From positions 1-12,208 of the forward strand of contig LFTM01000139.1 in NCBI GenBank assembly GCA_001513505.1: a DNA stretch of 12,208 nucleotides, in the 5' to 3' direction. Every line of letters starts with the position of its first letter. The first letter of the stretch is position 1. This stretch comes from Clostridiales bacterium DTU092. GTDB taxonomy: Bacteria > Bacillota > Clostridia > Caldicoprobacterales > Caldicoprobacteraceae. Both the position numbers and the translations under genes were made by a program. Of the stretch, positions 1 to 7,270 are shown one piece after another. A model generated the notes under the pieces. That model ran no database searches, was not told the DNA's origin, and saw only the letters and a list, made by a program, of their open reading frames with translations.

Positions 1-54
1 ATCTTTTGCTTATTATTTGTAACTATACTATAGATACACCTGTTCGCATAATTT

Positions 55-88
55 AAAACCCGCCACTAAAATAACCAGCGGCGGATTT
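55..88 (-). terminator. Intrinsic terminator of uvrB
   Basis: Read on the minus strand, the DNA just after the uvrB stop forms a GC-rich stem. CCGCC (84-80) pairs with GGCGG (64-60), the stem extends through a G-T wobble and CT/AG, and the loop is nine bases. The descending arm runs straight into GTTTT and then AT-rich DNA. It starts about 16 bases after the stop codon, so transcription of uvrB probably ends here and any uvrA further left would have its own promoter. Confidence 0.85.
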
Positions 89-103
89 ACTCACATAGTT
101 CTT

Positions 104-2077
104 TTACTTCAACTGCTCCCTAAGGCTCAATATTTCATCTCTTAAGTTGGCAGCCTTCTCAAACTCAAGAGCTTCAGCTGCAGCTCTCATTTCAGCCTCC
201 AGCTTTTCAATAAGGGCTCTAATATCGTCAGCTGACAGTTTCTCTTTGGTATCCACATGATAATCAGCAGGCTGCTCAGCCACCTTAGTGGCTTCAATAA
301 TATCGTGTATCCCCTTTTCAATGGTTTTCGGTGTGATCCCGTGCTTCTTGTTAAACTCCATTTGAAGACGGCGCCTTCGATTGGTCTCATTTATTGCCCT
401 TCTCATTGAATCGGTAATACTGTCAGCATACATGATGACTTTTCCGTTCACATTTCTTGCCGCTCTTCCAATGGTTTGGATAAGGGAAGTCTCAGAACGG
501 AGAAAACCCTCCTTATCAGCATCAAGTATAGCTACAAGAGAAACCTCCGGAAGGTCCAGTCCTTCCCTCAGCAGGTTTATCCCGACAAGGACATCAAACT
601 CTCCTTTCCGAAGATCACGGATTATCTCCATCCTCTCAATGGTATCAATATCGGAATGGAGGTACCTTACCCTTATATCCATCTCTCTTAAGTATTCGGT
701 AAGGCTTTCAGCCATTTTTTTCGTCAGAGTTGTAACCAGCACCCGCTCATTATTTTTGGTGCAACGGTGTATCTCACTTATCAAATCATCGATCTGACCT
801 TCAATAGGCCGTACCACCACTTCAGGATCGACCAAACCGGTAGGCCTTATGATCTGCTCCACAACCCGTGTTGATTTACTTAACTCATATGGTCCCGGAG
901 TTGCACTGACATAGATGACCCGGCAGATCTTCTTTTCAAACTCTTCAAAAGTAAGAGGACGGTTATCGTAAGCAGCAGGCAGTCTGAAGCCATACTCCAC
1001 CAGGTTATCCTTTCTGGAACGATCCCCTGCATACATACCCCTCACCTGGGGAATCGTTACATGAGATTCATCGATAAACATAAGAAAATCTTCAGGAAAA
1101 TAATCTAACAGGGTATAAGGAGGTTCGCCGGGCTTTCTCCCGTCCATATACCTGGAATAGTTTTCAATACCGTTGCAGTAACCTATCTCCCGCATCATTT
1201 CGATATCGTAGTTGGTTCGTTGAAGCAGGCGCTGTGCCTCCAGCAGACGGTCCTGATCCCTCAATTCTTTAACCCTGATCTCCAGATCCCGTTCAATCTG
1301 GGCAATAGCCCGCTCCAGCCTTTCCCGGGATGAAGCGTAGTGTGAAGCAGGAAATATGGCAACATGGTTGCGATAGCCTAAAATCTCTCCGGTTAAAACA
1401 TCAATTTCCGTAATTCTGTCAATTTCATCACCAAAAAACTCGACTCTGACAGCCCTTTCGGATGAGCTCGCCGGAAAGATCTCCAACACGTCGCCTCTGA
1501 CCCGGAATGTTCCACGTACAAAATTTATATCATTACGCTGATATTGAATGTCCACAAGCTTATGCAAAACCTCGTCCATGTCCCTTATCATTCCCGGTCT
1601 TAACGAAAGAGTGAGATCCCGGTATTCTGCAGGATTACCAAGACCATATATACATGATACACTGGCCACGATGATAACATCCCGCCGTTCAAACAAGGCA
1701 GACGTTGCCGAGTGACGAAGTTTATCTATTTCTTCGTTTATCGAAGCATCCTTCTCGATATACATATCGGTGGAAGGCACATATGCTTCGGGCTGGTAAT
1801 AATCATAATAGCTGACAAAGTACTCAACGGCATTATCCGGGAAAAAGACTTTAAATTCGCTGCACAGCTGGGCAGCAAGGGTTTTATTATGGGCAAGTAC
1901 CAGTGTCGGCCGTTGAAACCGTTCAATAATATTGGCCATGGTAAAGGTCTTGCCTGAACCGGTTACACCCACCAGCGTCTGGTATCTTTCGCCCTTTTCC
2001 AAGCCGTCAACCAGAGCATCAATTGCCTGTGGCTGGTCACCTTGTGGTTTGAAGTCCGATTTCAGCTTAAAACGCAT
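104..2077 (-). CDS. uvrB: UvrABC excision nuclease subunit B
   Basis: UvrB is the damage-verifying helicase-like subunit of bacterial nucleotide excision repair. It is loaded on DNA by UvrA and then recruits UvrC for the two incisions. The 657-residue product has the usual family length. It shows Walker A GVTGSGKT (residues 37-44), the tyrosine-rich beta-hairpin that grips the damaged strand (YYDYYQPEAYVPS, from about 90), the Walker B box DESH (336-339), helicase motif VI QTIGRAAR (534-541) and a C-terminal UVR coiled coil that contacts UvrC (about 618-653). ATG at 2077 is preceded by AAAGGAG, with a rather long 12-base spacer. No in-frame start lies between them, so the start is secure. It is divergent from the cysteine-cluster gene at 2238. 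No LexA-like operator was recognised upstream, so SOS control is not visible here. Confidence 0.98.
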   Translation of the reverse strand: MRFKLKSDFKPQGDQPQAIDALVDGLEKGERYQTLVGVTGSGKTFTMANIIERFQRPTLVLAHNKTLAAQLCSEFKVFFPDNAVEYFVSYYDYYQPEAYVPSTDMYIEKDASINEEIDKLRHSATSALFERRDVIIVASVSCIYGLGNPAEYRDLTLSLRPGMIRDMDEVLHKLVDIQYQRNDINFVRGTFRVRGDVLEIFPASSSERAVRVEFFGDEIDRITEIDVLTGEILGYRNHVAIFPASHYASSRERLERAIAQIERDLEIRVKELRDQDRLLEAQRLLQRTNYDIEMMREIGYCNGIENYSRYMDGRKPGEPPYTLLDYFPEDFLMFIDESHVTIPQVRGMYAGDRSRKDNLVEYGFRLPAAYDNRPLTFEEFEKKICRVIYVSATPGPYELSKSTRVVEQIIRPTGLVDPEVVVRPIEGQIDDLISEIHRCTKNNERVLVTTLTKKMAESLTEYLREMDIRVRYLHSDIDTIERMEIIRDLRKGEFDVLVGINLLREGLDLPEVSLVAILDADKEGFLRSETSLIQTIGRAARNVNGKVIMYADSITDSMRRAINETNRRRRLQMEFNKKHGITPKTIEKGIHDIIEATKVAEQPADYHVDTKEKLSADDIRALIEKLEAEMRAAAEALEFEKAANLRDEILSLREQLK

Positions 2078-2104
2078 TACACATCCACACTCCTTTGGGA
2101 CTTA

Positions 2105-2133
2105 ATTATACCATATATGTCATCCGGGCTCTA
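2105..2133 (-). promoter_or_regulatory. Probable uvrB promoter with extended -10
   Basis: On the minus strand a perfect TATAAT (2110-2105) is preceded by TGG, giving an extended -10 (TGGTATAAT). A weak -35 (TAGAGC, 2133-2128, three of six consensus bases) sits 17 bases upstream. Transcription would start near 2099, leaving a short leader with the uvrB ribosome binding site. The protease gene at 5514 has the same ATGGTATAAT block in its promoter. Confidence 0.5.
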
Positions 2134-2160
2134 TAATAACACTCAAATATTAAAAAAAAC

Positions 2161-2189
2161 TTGCATCAATTATATCCAAAAAATATAAT
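2161..2189 (+). promoter_or_regulatory. Probable promoter of the cysteine-cluster gene
   Basis: TTGCAT (2161-2166) and a perfect TATAAT (2184-2189) are separated by 17 bases. The -35 matches only three of six consensus positions. A second TATAAT lies at 2202-2207 but has no recognisable -35. Either would give a leader of about 25-45 bases before the ATG at 2238. Confidence 0.45.
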
Positions 2190-2237
2190 AAAAAAGTATT
2201 TTATAATATATTAGACATGTCTGGAAGTGATTAAGCA

Positions 2238-2909
2238 ATGGAAATGGTTTACGTTGATTTCGACCATGGAATACCCCGCTACGTATATACCGGATGTATA
2301 AACTGCTCCAGTGTCATGGGAATAAGCATGTGCAGTATTACCAACAGAGGATGCTGCTACTATTATCCAAAATACACCCTTTTGGATATACAGAGAATGG
2401 CCAAGACTCTCGAGGGTATAAAATATCTGAATGCTATAATGAAACTGCCGGGTAAAGAAGTAAAAAGTTATCAAATACTTGCCAAAGGCTACTTCGACCA
2501 GCAGGGTTACAATGACTACATGACAGGAAAGAACAGGATCAATGCTGGCAATATACGGGATCATTCCATATTCTTCAAAGCCTGTCCTTTTGTAAAAAGC
2601 GGTTACGGATGTTCTCTACCACCGCGCTACCGCACATATGTATGTAATTTCTTTTTATGCGATGAAGTTATTCAAAAAATACAAACCAAAGATTGCTTTG
2701 AACCTTACATCAAAGAGCGTGAAAGATATGTACGGTGGATTGAATGGGAAAACATATCCTTAAAGGAGGTACTCTTCCAATACAAGGTGGATCTTGTAAA
2801 CAATTTTGAAAGCGCTATAAAAATATTGCAGGATATACCACTGGACGTTTATGAATTCCCCAGACTTCATCCTGTAGTAATAGACACGGGCTCCAGCCGG
2901 GGAGCCTGA
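2238..2909 (+). CDS. Cysteine-rich YkgJ-like putative metal-binding protein
   Basis: A soluble 223-residue protein with no signal peptide or membrane segment. Two cysteine groups stand out. Near the N-terminus are C20-x2-C23, C32 and the pair C39-C40. In the middle lie C116, C125, C136 and C141, within CPF...GCSLPPRYRTYVC. The arrangement (CxxC, a later CC pair, then a C-x(8)-C-x(10)-C group with an R-x-x-x-C element) resembles the YkgJ/PF03692 family of putative zinc- or iron-chelating proteins, whose function is not established. The clustered cysteines suggest a bound metal or Fe-S centre, which is inference. ATG 2238 follows a weak GGAAGTGA site with a 7-base spacer; M3 (ATG 2244) is a possible alternative. 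It is the only plus-strand gene between uvrB and argC and is probably monocistronic. The family assignment is moderate, while the coding call is secure. Confidence 0.8.
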   Translation: MEMVYVDFDHGIPRYVYTGCINCSSVMGISMCSITNRGCCYYYPKYTLLDIQRMAKTLEGIKYLNAIMKLPGKEVKSYQILAKGYFDQQGYNDYMTGKNRINAGNIRDHSIFFKACPFVKSGYGCSLPPRYRTYVCNFFLCDEVIQKIQTKDCFEPYIKERERYVRWIEWENISLKEVLFQYKVDLVNNFESAIKILQDIPLDVYEFPRLHPVVIDTGSSRGA

Positions 2910-2930
2910 TATCTACCGACGCGGTATTTT
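2889..2930 (+). terminator. Weak hairpins at the end of the cysteine-cluster gene
   Basis: Two stems lie at the 3' end. GGCTCC/GGAGCC (2889-2894 with 2901-2906) ends at the stop codon but has no T-run. TACCG/CGGTA (2914-2918 with 2922-2926, 3-base loop) is followed directly by TTTT (2927-2930). The second is a short, modest intrinsic terminator candidate. No convincing terminator was found for the convergent PDZ gene in 2910-3018. Confidence 0.35.
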
Positions 2931-3018
2931 GAAACACCTTTTTAGTACAGGCTTCCGAAACATAAAGTACAACCCGCAGGTATACCGCAATCGGAATTGA
3001 CGATAAAAAGCCTCCTGG

Positions 3019-4257
3019 TCATGCTGAAGTGTTTTTGTTTTTATTATTCATGATTCTTCTCCATAGCCTGAGTACCACCCCTTTTTGCTCCTCCATCCGG
3101 TAATACTTTCCAGTAGATCGCGGAACAAAGACAATGCCCAGGCTTTCAATCCCATTGGTATAATCAGTATATTCAAAAGTAAGGGTTTTATCGCTTCGCT
3201 TTACGTCAACCCAAACCATATAGGAGTATTCACCCAATGCCTCGTACAGCATCTCTTCACTGCTGATATTCTTTCCGTTAACATTCAATAGAATATCTCC
3301 CCGCTGGATTCCCATCTTCCCGGCAGGTGACTCGGGGAGTACTTCAAGAACCCTAAGCCCCACCCACGGAACGCCAAAGGCCGGATTACCATTCATCTGT
3401 CCTTTTTTTCCTAAAACTACTAACAACTCATGAAATAAAGGGACGCACACCGCGGCCACGTATTTTACCCAGTAAATTCTGGATGAGATAATAGCCAGTA
3501 TCAATATGGATATACTGTATACCGCCAGCCAGAAACCCGATTCACGGGTTCTCTCATGAGGCAGCTGGGTGACAGCTATATCCCCATACCCCAACACGGC
3601 AACAATAGGAAAGAGGGCATATACCTGGGATATATTCTGAGGCCTGAACAGGGGCCACCAGTCCGGCATACTCACCCCACCGCCGTTTGCAGCCAGTTGA
3701 GCACCGGCATATGGGATAACCAGCACCACCAGCGGAATAGGCCACATCTTCTGAAACAGGTACGCACCAACCGGTTTAAATCTGCTGTGCTCCATCCATA
3801 CCGGCACACCGTCCCTGTGCCCATCCAGCATTATCAGCACGCTCTCCATAAGATGCAATATCCCTATAAGGGCTATTATAGCAGACACATCTATTTTAGG
3901 CCATCCGGTTATAAGACTCAGCAATGAGACAATGCCTCCGGCATATGAAAAACACATATATCGCTGGTTAAATAACATCAATATCAACGCCAGAGGCCAG
4001 ATAAACAGTATAGCCTGGTAGTCAATCGTTATACCGATAATCACTATTAGAAAACTGGCCATAAGACCAATGAGCATTCCGAAAAAAACTACATTTGCCA
4101 GTTGGGTTCCGACAGGATTGCGAAGAATGCCCAACCAATATTCCTCCAGTTGGGCATTTCTTCGAATATGCATATATGCAAGCATAACTACGGCAATAAA
4201 GAACAGACTGGTTATAGAATGGGCAAACGAGGTAAAAAGCATTTTTATAAAGGCCAA
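3019..4257 (-). CDS. Polytopic membrane protein with C-terminal PDZ domain, MinJ-like
   Basis: About nine hydrophobic segments fill residues 13-285 (clearest at 13-33, 55-79, 84-98, 124-145, 172-190, 244-262 and 266-285). They are followed by one PDZ domain (about 297-380) with GLRVLEVLPESPAGKMGIQRGDIL and a short basic tail. Numbering is from the TTG at 4263. This layout and length match B. subtilis MinJ, the division-site adaptor between DivIVA and MinD, which also lies near ctpB and uvrB. The MinJ role is therefore a good guess but not proven. No HExxH zinc site is present, so it is not a site-2 protease. The longest frame opens with TTG at 4263, but AGGAGG (4271-4266) is only 2 bases from it. 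TTG at 4257 has an 8-base spacer and is preferred, giving 412 residues. It lies 21 bases after the protease gene and is probably cotranscribed with it. Confidence 0.85.
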   Translation of the reverse strand: MAFIKMLFTSFAHSITSLFFIAVVMLAYMHIRRNAQLEEYWLGILRNPVGTQLANVVFFGMLIGLMASFLIVIIGITIDYQAILFIWPLALILMLFNQRYMCFSYAGGIVSLLSLITGWPKIDVSAIIALIGILHLMESVLIMLDGHRDGVPVWMEHSRFKPVGAYLFQKMWPIPLVVLVIPYAGAQLAANGGGVSMPDWWPLFRPQNISQVYALFPIVAVLGYGDIAVTQLPHERTRESGFWLAVYSISILILAIISSRIYWVKYVAAVCVPLFHELLVVLGKKGQMNGNPAFGVPWVGLRVLEVLPESPAGKMGIQRGDILLNVNGKNISSEEMLYEALGEYSYMVWVDVKRSDKTLTFEYTDYTNGIESLGIVFVPRSTGKYYRMEEQKGVVLRLWRRIMNNKNKNTSA

Positions 4258-4278
4258 ATTCAAGCCCTCCTCAAACTT

Positions 4279-5514
4279 TTATTGCAGCTTGGCTTTTATC
4301 TCTTCAATTGCCTTCTGCAACTGGTCATCAAGTTCCACAGGCAGCTCTTTATCAGGATTTTCGGTCATAAACTTTTTAGCCTCTTCACTCATCTCAACTT
4401 CAATATCCGGAACAACCCCTTTTTCGTGAATGTCCCTTCCCTTTGGTGTGAAATACTTGGATGTTGTGATTTTCAGGGCCGAGCCATCATCAAAAGGCCC
4501 TCTTAATCCCTGGACAAGCCCTTTTCCATAGGTGGTTTTACCAATAATGGTTCCAATCCCGTAGTCCTGGATTGCACCGGAAAGGACTTCGGAAGCACTG
4601 GCACTGTACTCGTTAACCAGCACAGCTAAGGGCAACCCCAAATGATCCTGTTTAGAATAATACTCCTCCCGTTTTTGCTGCCTGTTTTCGCTGTACACAA
4701 TCAAACCTTCGGGAAGCAGCATGTCCGCGATCCCGGTACAGGCATCAAGCAAACCGCCGGGATTCCCACGCAAATCCATAATAAGCCCTTTCATCCCCTG
4801 GCTTTTTAAATCTTCAACCGCTTTTTCGAAATTTTTAGGTGAGTTTTCATCAAACTGGTACAGCCATATATAACCAATATTCTCGTCGAGCATTCTATAT
4901 TCCAGATCGGGTATTTCGATGATCGCCCGCTCCAAGGTAAAGTCGATAAGTTCTTCACCTCTCAAAATGGTGATATTGACAACGGTCCCGGGCTCACCTT
5001 TCATCATGCTTACAGCCAGATCAAGCTTGCTGCCGTCCACATCAGTATCTTCCACTTTGACGATCTTATCCCCCTGCTGAATCCCGGCCTTGGCTGCAGG
5101 ACTGTCCTTAAAAGCTTTTATAACATGGATAAGGTTATCCTCTTCGTCCACAGTAACATACAATCCAATTCCAGCATAGCTTCCCTGGGTCTGAACTATA
5201 AAATTTTTATACTCTTCCGGGGTAAAGTATGACGTGTATGGATCCCCTAAGGCATTCGTCATTCCTTTTATGGCACCAACAAAAAGTTCATCCCAGTCAG
5301 GCTCTTCAATATAATCCCTTTCGATAACCTGCCTTACCTGTTCCAGTTTCTCATATTTCTTTAGCAGCTCATATACTTCCCGTTTTACTATAAACCTGTC
5401 TCCGCTTTGTATATCAAGGTATTTACTCACTTCAAACGTCAAGAAGGATGAAAAAAAAGCAGTTACAAGGATTATAACAACCGCACCAAGTGCTGCAGTT
5501 CTTTTGCTAATCAT
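4279..5514 (-). CDS. ctpA: S41 carboxy-terminal processing protease
   Basis: A membrane-anchored extracytoplasmic serine protease of the CtpA/CtpB/Prc family. These proteases cut substrates from their C-terminal ends, with the PDZ domain gating access. The 411 residues begin with a signal anchor (about 8-28), followed by a PDZ domain (about 105-195, with SPAAKAGIQQGDKI) and the S41 core. The catalytic Ser-Lys-Gln set is intact: S306 in SASASE, K331 in YGKG and Q335. The spacing of 25 and 4 residues equals that of B. subtilis CtpB (S309/K334/Q338). LRGNPGG (248-254) forms the usual oxyanion-side loop. ATG 5514 is preceded by an in-frame TGA two codons upstream and by AGGAGGAGG with a long spacer of about 11 bases, so no earlier start is possible. 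It is the first gene of a two-gene unit with the PDZ membrane protein. The exact paralogue name (CtpA or CtpB) is uncertain. Confidence 0.95.
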   Translation of the reverse strand: MISKRTAALGAVVIILVTAFFSSFLTFEVSKYLDIQSGDRFIVKREVYELLKKYEKLEQVRQVIERDYIEEPDWDELFVGAIKGMTNALGDPYTSYFTPEEYKNFIVQTQGSYAGIGLYVTVDEEDNLIHVIKAFKDSPAAKAGIQQGDKIVKVEDTDVDGSKLDLAVSMMKGEPGTVVNITILRGEELIDFTLERAIIEIPDLEYRMLDENIGYIWLYQFDENSPKNFEKAVEDLKSQGMKGLIMDLRGNPGGLLDACTGIADMLLPEGLIVYSENRQQKREEYYSKQDHLGLPLAVLVNEYSASASEVLSGAIQDYGIGTIIGKTTYGKGLVQGLRGPFDDGSALKITTSKYFTPKGRDIHEKGVVPDIEVEMSEEAKKFMTENPDKELPVELDDQLQKAIEEIKAKLQ

Positions 5515-5589
5515 TAATCAGGCTTCCTCCTCCTAACCCTTAATACGCCGGTATATACCACAAAAACGTTAAGGATAAAATTTCACTTT

Positions 5590-5618
5590 ATTATACCATA
5601 CTTACAGATAAGTTTACA
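5590..5618 (-). promoter_or_regulatory. Probable promoter of the ctpA-PDZ unit
   Basis: On the minus strand TATAAT (5595-5590) carries an upstream TGG, giving an extended -10. TGTAAA (5618-5613, three of six consensus bases) lies 17 bases further upstream. The leader to the ctpA ATG would be about 70 bases. The terminator at 5720-5766 isolates this promoter from the ftsEX operon. Confidence 0.5.
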
Positions 5619-5719
5619 GAATATATAGACAAGTTTTTTAAACGCTTTTGCGCATCCGCATTTTAGCCGTATTATATAAATGATGAGCAAAATATCGGCA
5701 AAACAAACGCCAGGCTTCC

Positions 5720-5766
5720 AAAAATAAAAATACTGAGCCAGCAAAACATCAAGTGTTTACTGGCTC
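5720..5766 (-). terminator. Intrinsic terminator of the ftsEX-hydrolase operon
   Basis: On the minus strand GAGCCAG (5766-5760) pairs with CTGGCTC (5741-5735). Inside it an AAACA/TGTTT stem continues after one mismatch, with a 5-base loop. The descending arm is followed by AGTATTTTTATTTTT (5734-5720). It is about 210 bases beyond the hydrolase stop codon, so the operon transcript would have a long 3' untranslated region that includes the odd element at 5819-5959. Confidence 0.75.
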
Positions 5767-5818
5767 GACCCGATATACTTCAAAAACTCATGAATAGTAC
5801 GCTATGAAAAATATAATT

Positions 5819-5959
5819 TCAATCACTGGTGTTCCAAGGCCAGAAATAAGTAAAACTCACTCCAGACCTCCACCAAAACTCGCTTATGCTCAGACATTGG
5901 TTCCGGCTGTCTTCCGCTGCGTTAACAGGCTCTAAGCCTTTCCGCAAGGCGGCTTCCAT
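5819..5959 (-). CDS. Doubtful 46-codon ORF in an anomalous intergenic segment
   Basis: An uninterrupted ATG-to-TGA frame on the minus strand encodes 46 residues with five tryptophans (including FWWRSGV and FWPWN) and an acidic/basic N-terminal half. I do not recognise the product. There is no Shine-Dalgarno sequence before the ATG, and the segment has visibly more G+C than the flanking intergenic DNA. It contains an imperfect direct repeat (AAAACTCACT...CAGAC at 5852-5867 and AAAACTCGCT...CAGAC at 5875-5895) and a GCCTT/AAGGC hairpin (5936-5950). It lies between the hydrolase stop and the operon terminator, so it would be transcribed as 3' untranslated RNA. A non-coding interspersed repeat or a small structured RNA are alternatives at least as likely as a peptide gene. 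Confidence 0.25.
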   Translation of the reverse strand: MEAALRKGLEPVNAAEDSRNQCLSISEFWWRSGVSFTYFWPWNTSD

Positions 5960-5978
5960 AATATTCATCAAATAAAAC

Positions 5979-7250
5979 TTAACGTCCTAAATACGGCAGG
6001 GGATCTACCGGCACACCATCCTTACGCACTTCAAAGTGGGCATGAGGTCCTGTAGACACTCCCGTGCTTCCTACCTTGAGCACTGCTTGTCCCCGTTTTA
6101 CCTGCTGTCCGGCTGACACCAGAATTGCAGAACCATGGGCATAAAGCGTAGTGATACCTCCACCATGCTCAATTATTACACAATTGCCGTATCCTCCAAA
6201 CCAACCTGCAAATATCACGGTTCCGTCTGCACCAGCAACAAAATTCTGCCCGTATATACCCTGGGAACCGTTGGAACCAATATCAATTCCGGTATGTAGC
6301 TTTTTTGTCCCGTAAACCGGATGAATACGGTACCCAAAGTACGATGTTATTCTATAAAATCCCGGAACCGGCCAGGCCAGTACACCTCCCGTATATTCAC
6401 TGCCTGATCCCGAACCGGATCCTGATTGATTACCATTACCTTCGTCTCCACGGCTTTGCTGTTCCTTTCTTCGCTGCTCCTCTTCCCTCTGTTTTCGCAG
6501 CTGCTCTTCCCTTTGTCGTTTGAGTTCCAGCTCCCTAAGAAGCTGCTGTATCATCGTCTCAAGCTCTTTTGACGTCTTTTCCAGCTCATCCAGCTGCTCT
6601 TCATACTCCTGTTCCTGCTTCTTTAACTGCTGAAGCAGGGCATCTTTCTCCTTCTTTTTATCTTCAATCTGCTTTTTTTGTGCGGCAACTGCCTGTCTCT
6701 TTTCAGTAATAACCTGTTCCTTCTCCTCCAGCTCGGTACACTTCTGGTCAATCCGCATTCTGCATTCCTCTAATTGTTCCAGTACCTGAGCATCAAAGGT
6801 TATAAGGCGCTTGACCATTACAATCCGATCCAGGAACTCATTAATGCTCCTTGCTTCCAGCAATAGTTCCAGATAGGAAGACACGCCGCTCATGTAGATC
6901 GCTCTTACACGCTCAGCCATCATTTTTTCCTGTTTTTCAGCATCCTTTATTGCCTGTTCCAGCTCCTCACGGGCCTTTTCCAGCTCCTGCTGAGTGGTTT
7001 TAAGTTCCTGTTCAAGCTCATCCAGCTCTTTTTCCTTTTGGACAATCTGTTTATCAATGGATTCGAGCTGAACCATTACATCCTGCTGCTGCCGCTGGAC
7101 TTCTTTTATATTCTCTTCCGTCTCTTTTTTCTCCTCATTTATTTCGTTGAGTTCCTGCTTTTTTCCGTCAATATCAGGAGAAGCCGTTACAGTAGTCGTC
7201 GCAGCAAACAATAATACAACCGTTAGCAATGCAGCTACCACTTGTTTCAT
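5979..7250 (-). CDS. Secreted coiled-coil M23 (LytM) peptidoglycan hydrolase, probable FtsEX client
   Basis: A cell-wall endopeptidase expected to cut peptide cross-links outside the membrane. The 423 residues comprise a signal peptide (about 1-24, VTAS then PDID), a long charged coiled-coil region (about 27-265), a Gly/Ser linker (270-285) and a C-terminal M23 domain (about 290-420). The zinc ligands H319 and D323 (HTGID) and H405 (HAH), plus the active-site histidines H372 and H403, are all present, so it should be catalytically competent, unlike degenerate activators such as EnvC. The stretch RVRAIYMSGVSSYLELLLEA (115-134) is typical of the coiled-coil hairpin of PcsB/CwlO/EnvC-type proteins that bind FtsX. 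ATG 7250 follows GAGGTGAT. It starts 20 bases after ftsX and is the last gene of the operon, which supports activation by FtsEX (inference). Confidence 0.93.
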   Translation of the reverse strand: MKQVVAALLTVVLLFAATTTVTASPDIDGKKQELNEINEEKKETEENIKEVQRQQQDVMVQLESIDKQIVQKEKELDELEQELKTTQQELEKAREELEQAIKDAEKQEKMMAERVRAIYMSGVSSYLELLLEARSINEFLDRIVMVKRLITFDAQVLEQLEECRMRIDQKCTELEEKEQVITEKRQAVAAQKKQIEDKKKEKDALLQQLKKQEQEYEEQLDELEKTSKELETMIQQLLRELELKRQREEQLRKQREEEQRRKEQQSRGDEGNGNQSGSGSGSGSEYTGGVLAWPVPGFYRITSYFGYRIHPVYGTKKLHTGIDIGSNGSQGIYGQNFVAGADGTVIFAGWFGGYGNCVIIEHGGGITTLYAHGSAILVSAGQQVKRGQAVLKVGSTGVSTGPHAHFEVRKDGVPVDPLPYLGR

Positions 7251-7270
7251 AATATCACCTCATCCCAGCG

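Noticed and set aside
2078..2160. LexA/SOS box in front of uvrB
   Set aside because: No GAAC-N4-GTTC type palindrome is present in the upstream region.
2213..2222. Perfect 10-bp palindrome AGACATGTCT just before the cysteine-cluster gene, a possible operator
   Set aside because: A given 10-bp palindrome occurs by chance about once per kilobase, so around a dozen are expected in this window. The symmetry does not extend further and no second copy is nearby.
3003..3018. Terminator of the PDZ gene at GGAGGCTTTTTATCG on the minus strand
   Set aside because: A T-run is present, but the preceding bases pair for only about three positions, so no stable stem can be drawn.
3019..4257. PDZ membrane protein as a site-2 metalloprotease
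   Set aside because: No HExxH or distal NxxPxxxxDG motif is present. The single HELL just before the PDZ lacks the second histidine.
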